From Pseudoscleropodium purum (taxonomy: Eukaryota > Streptophyta > Bryopsida > Hypnales > Brachytheciaceae): DNA of 64,000 nucleotides. The notes beneath the pieces are model-generated. The model was not told the origin of the DNA and did not search any database. It saw nothing but the letters and a program-made list of their open reading frames with translations. Shown piece after piece: positions 61,440-64,000 of the stretch; the stretch's first letter is position 1; each line of letters begins with the position of its first letter. A program made the position numbers and the translations under genes. The stretch is taken from positions 27,323,063 to 27,387,062 of the forward strand of contig OZ017795.1 of the NCBI GenBank assembly GCA_963969395.1. The letters are read 5' to 3'.

Positions 61440-62370
61440 TCACACATATCCTTTCCCCACACAATTCAAGCACTTCTGAACCCTGCACATCCGAATTCAA
61501 GCACAAATCGATAAACAACAAATCCTGCAAACGTAAATGCATAAGGTAGAAGATACTATTTATATCACTTCAGCATTTTAATAAATACAAGACTGAGGTC
61601 GTTAGGAGATGAATGGAGCTACGGAGAGATCTCCGGGTAAAAGAGCCAAATCTGTTGAGTTCCAACATTCATCACTACATAAGAAATTCTTAAGAAATTC
61701 AAAATGGGAGGCTGTAGACAACAAGAAGTGGCAACATTCGAGGATCAGTGATCATGCTTACACCACTTGTTAATAAGCCCCACTTAGTGCATGAATAAAT
61801 GAATTGTTGGTAATAGGGGTCACAAAGGAGACGGGATCAGATCCCTCACGGTTTTAGTATGTCCAACCTTATTTCATCTCTAGAACGACACAAGTGGAGC
61901 ACAAATCGCACAACTCTGCAACAATAAAAACGGGCCCTAAGTAATCATGATACAAAGAGAAGGTGAAAGAAGACAATACTTGTTGCCGTCACAAGTCGGA
62001 CAAACGCAAGGCCTGTTAATCACAGGATCATATAACGGAGACCAGTCGATTGTAGATTCCCCTTTGCACAGTCGACACTCGGTAAACCCTCGACCTTTGC
62101 AACATGCACACGGCGGCGCAGTTTTCTTCTGCAATGACGAATCCCCAAAAACCGAGATAAAGAAGAATATTCAAACAAGCCAACACGCCACACCACATCA
62201 ATGAAGTGACCAATAAACCGATGAATTCATGTGAAGACTATTACCCGCCGCTTCTCAACCACGGTGGAAAGCACGTTCAGAGAAACAGAAGAGGCCATCG
62301 ACAGCGTAAACATCCCTGCTGCTACTGCAGCCCCTGCTACCGCCACCACCCGCAAAGGCCCTCCCGCCAT
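61440..62370 (-). CDS. Small membrane-anchored DnaJ-type (CxxCxG)4 zinc-finger protein
   Basis: Exons on the minus strand: 62370-62245, 62128-61980, 61482-61440; GT-AG, phases consistent, 105 aa. Residues about 6-32 are hydrophobic (VVAVAGAAVAAGMFTLSMAS), a likely membrane anchor or targeting segment. Four zinc motifs follow: C49xxC52xGxG, C60xxC63xG, C85xxC88xG and C96xxC99xGxG, with the family-typical STIDWSPLYDPVINRPCVCP between the inner pair and a C-terminus ending KCLNCVGKGYV. This is the cysteine-rich domain of DnaJ without a J domain, as in plant LQY1/BSD2-like proteins, which act as thiol or assembly chaperones, often in plastids. The exact subfamily and compartment are not settled. 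The last exon is only 43 nt, separated by a 497-bp intron. Telo boxes lie upstream. Confidence 0.85.
61545..61870 (-). repeat. Repeat family A, copy 4
   Basis: Matches the WD40-gene intron copies: 'aaggtagaagatactattta' plus 'tatcacttcagcatttta', 'ggctgtagacaacaag', 'gatcatgcttacacc', 'ggtaataggggtcac', 'aaaggagacgggatcag' and the end 'cacggttttagtatgtcc'. Same direction as intron 7 copy 3, opposite to copies 1 and 2. It lies within intron 2 of the small zinc-finger gene (61483-61979). Confidence 0.8.
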
Positions 62371-62385
62371 TGTGCCCGTGACCTA

Positions 62386-62489
62386 AAACCCTAAACCTTG
62401 AATCTCCAAGGAAAATCTGCCCCAACGGTGAAAAAATTTCAACATAAAATTGCCATTGTTTCAACTCTAAACCCTAAACCCTAAACCCT
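62386..62489 (-). promoter_or_regulatory. Telo-box cluster upstream of the zinc-finger gene
   Basis: AAACCCTAA occurs at about 62387 and as a three-unit AAACCCTAAACCCTAAACCC run at 62469-62488, 17-119 bp upstream of the ATG at 62370. In plants such boxes sit in promoters or leaders of highly expressed growth-related genes. Function is inferred from the match. Confidence 0.6.
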
Positions 62490-64000
62490 GATACAAAATG
62501 CCACTCAACAGTCATTTCTACGATGAAAAAAGAGTCTAACTCAAGCCAAATGTTCAAAATACATATCAAACACAAAAGCAAATGCAAGCATGAGAAAGTG
62601 ACCATTAAGTGTTCAGACTCTGCAAATCTTAACTTTTAATTACTTAACAATATCTCAAAGAATATCCAGACAACTATGGTCGTGAGGGTGCCTGATTGCT
62701 CTGCACAAGAGAGTGGTACTCTAATAGAATTTGAGCAACAAACGCGGTAACGGAAGAAAACAGATCAACACTGACCTACTACCCAAATTCGCGAAAGAGA
62801 AAGAGGCATTTCACCTTGAACTGAATATTACCGAAAGTGCAGCGCCGACACGGCTTTCTCAATCGCACAATTGTGCGCCTGTTTCTCCGACTCGCTCACG
62901 CTCCACCTTGACTGTACCGCGAATGGATTCTAATCACATTGAGGCGTGATGCATGTCCACACAGCTGATCAAAGAAATGTGAGAAAGGAAACTAGAGCAA
63001 ATCCATTGAAATCTGTTTGTTGCTTGCGTATGACGAGATTAACTTAGTTCCAATTAGATTCACGCAGGAGAAAGGAACACGCCAAAGCTCGTAATCTTAT
63101 GACTGCAGAGGTCCATTTCTCAAACTGGCTGCGAGAGTGACGACCTAAACAGCCCTAACAGAACTCTGAGTAATGGATAATGGATATGAATCCGTGCTTG
63201 TAGCAGAGTCAGCACTCTGCACCAGCAAGGAACAGTGATTTCTCTTGAGAAATTCTAAATTACTGGTATACTACTTTGTCTCTGAGTCAGAGGGGGAAAT
63301 TGGGGTCACCTAGAAAATTAAGGTAAATCAACCCATCACAAGCCAAAGACCCATCAAAGAAACCCAAGGGAATGACTCATCAAATTCTTGCATTGACTCA
63401 TAAAAGAGCATGAAGTAAAATGCATCACACAATGTCTACAGTTTTACCCTTGGGAAAACATTCTTTTTTATTTGCCACTCTTGATCAAATTTGGAAATTT
63501 GGAATTCAAATTTGGAATCAAAGGCCCAGAATTAGCCACAGGAGGCAAAGAACACATGTAGAAGAGGCAAAGAACATGGGAAACTAACCAATGATAAAAT
63601 AGAGGTAACTTTTTAACATTTATCCTTGGTTGGGGGAAGCCAAACCTTGGTCATAGACTTTGTATGATGTGTTTAATATCTTGCCATGGAAGAAATTAGT
63701 ATTGAAATGGATTGCCATGTTTTTTTAATGAATGAGATTTGGGCTACATTATGTTAAGTTGAAACCACAGACAATGTCTTGTATTGGAGTGATTGGTAAC
63801 TTCAATAAGAATTTTTACCTTTTGAGTGTGAAATCATCACCAAAAGTGACTATTTTAGGCCTTCATATTGTGGCTATGTTAGAAAATATTGAGATTGCTT
63901 TAGGTAAGTAAGATAAAAATTATGGGTACACTTTATAATTTCAATTGCTCTCTCTATTTCTTATATATGTCTTTATGTAGAAAATTAGAAATATAATTAT
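62490..64000. other. Upstream flank and AT-rich end of window
   Basis: No gene is supported. The 62731-62949 frame (72 codons) has no recognisable features. From about 63.3 kb the sequence turns AT-rich and repeat-like, as in the left half of the window. Confidence 0.5.

Noticed and set aside
1..64000. CRISPR array, prokaryotic operon, virus or plastid-genome segment
   Set aside because: No regularly spaced short repeats with unique spacers, all real genes are intron-split nuclear genes, and no viral or organelle gene set is present.
1..64000. tRNA or rRNA genes
   Set aside because: A visual look for paired A and B box motifs with a cloverleaf found no convincing candidate; a covariance-model scan would settle it.

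Overview
The window is nuclear DNA from a plant. Six intron-split genes have closest family matches among plant proteins: a plastid ABC1K1-type kinase with a transit peptide, a type II metacaspase, and a DnaJ-type zinc-finger protein. Exons are GC-balanced, introns are mostly 80-700 bp with GT-AG ends, and the intergenic DNA is very AT-rich and full of decayed repeats. Telomere-like AAACCCTAA boxes lie upstream of two genes, as is usual in plants. The exact lineage cannot be fixed by eye; a non-seed land plant (moss, liverwort, lycophyte or fern) is a guess.

Layout. 1-25 kb: no convincing gene, only AT-rich repeat relics, including a four-copy family (B) whose ends carry TAACCCCTAA, plus smaller dispersed pairs, tandem duplications and hairpins. 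25.05-27.37 kb (minus): a BCD1/ZNHIT6-type HIT zinc-finger protein for box C/D snoRNP assembly (5 exons, 299 aa). 27.4-34.4 kb: repeat-rich and gene-free, including a decayed array of about 240-bp units at 31.1-33.2 kb. 34.47-38.40 kb (minus): a plant WD40 protein with an N-terminal coiled coil and a basic SPVK-rich linker (8 exons, 524 aa). 38.90-43.82 kb (plus): the nucleoporin ALADIN (13 exons, 458 aa), divergent from the WD40 gene across a 498-bp shared promoter region and containing an AT-AC (U12-type) intron. 45.29-48.00 kb (plus): a type II metacaspase (4 coding exons, 463 aa, His86/Cys139). 49.95-59.57 kb (plus): an ABC1K1/PGR6-like plastid atypical kinase (21-22 exons, about 888 aa). 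61.44-62.37 kb (minus): a 105-aa protein with an N-terminal hydrophobic segment and four CxxCxG zinc-binding motifs. 62.4-64 kb: upstream and AT-rich DNA.

The genes form no operon-like unit; they are housekeeping genes for snoRNP assembly, the nuclear pore, proteolysis, plastid quinone or photosystem maintenance, and a possible thiol/zinc chaperone. The most notable signals are the AT-AC intron in ALADIN, one repeat family (A) present in introns 1, 2 and 7 of the WD40 gene and again 26 kb away, the recurring TAACCCCTAA repeat end, a long foldback in a metacaspase intron, and an unusual C-terminal insertion in the ABC1K1-like kinase. All exon models were built by hand from reading frame, splice sites and family similarity; no alignment program was run.
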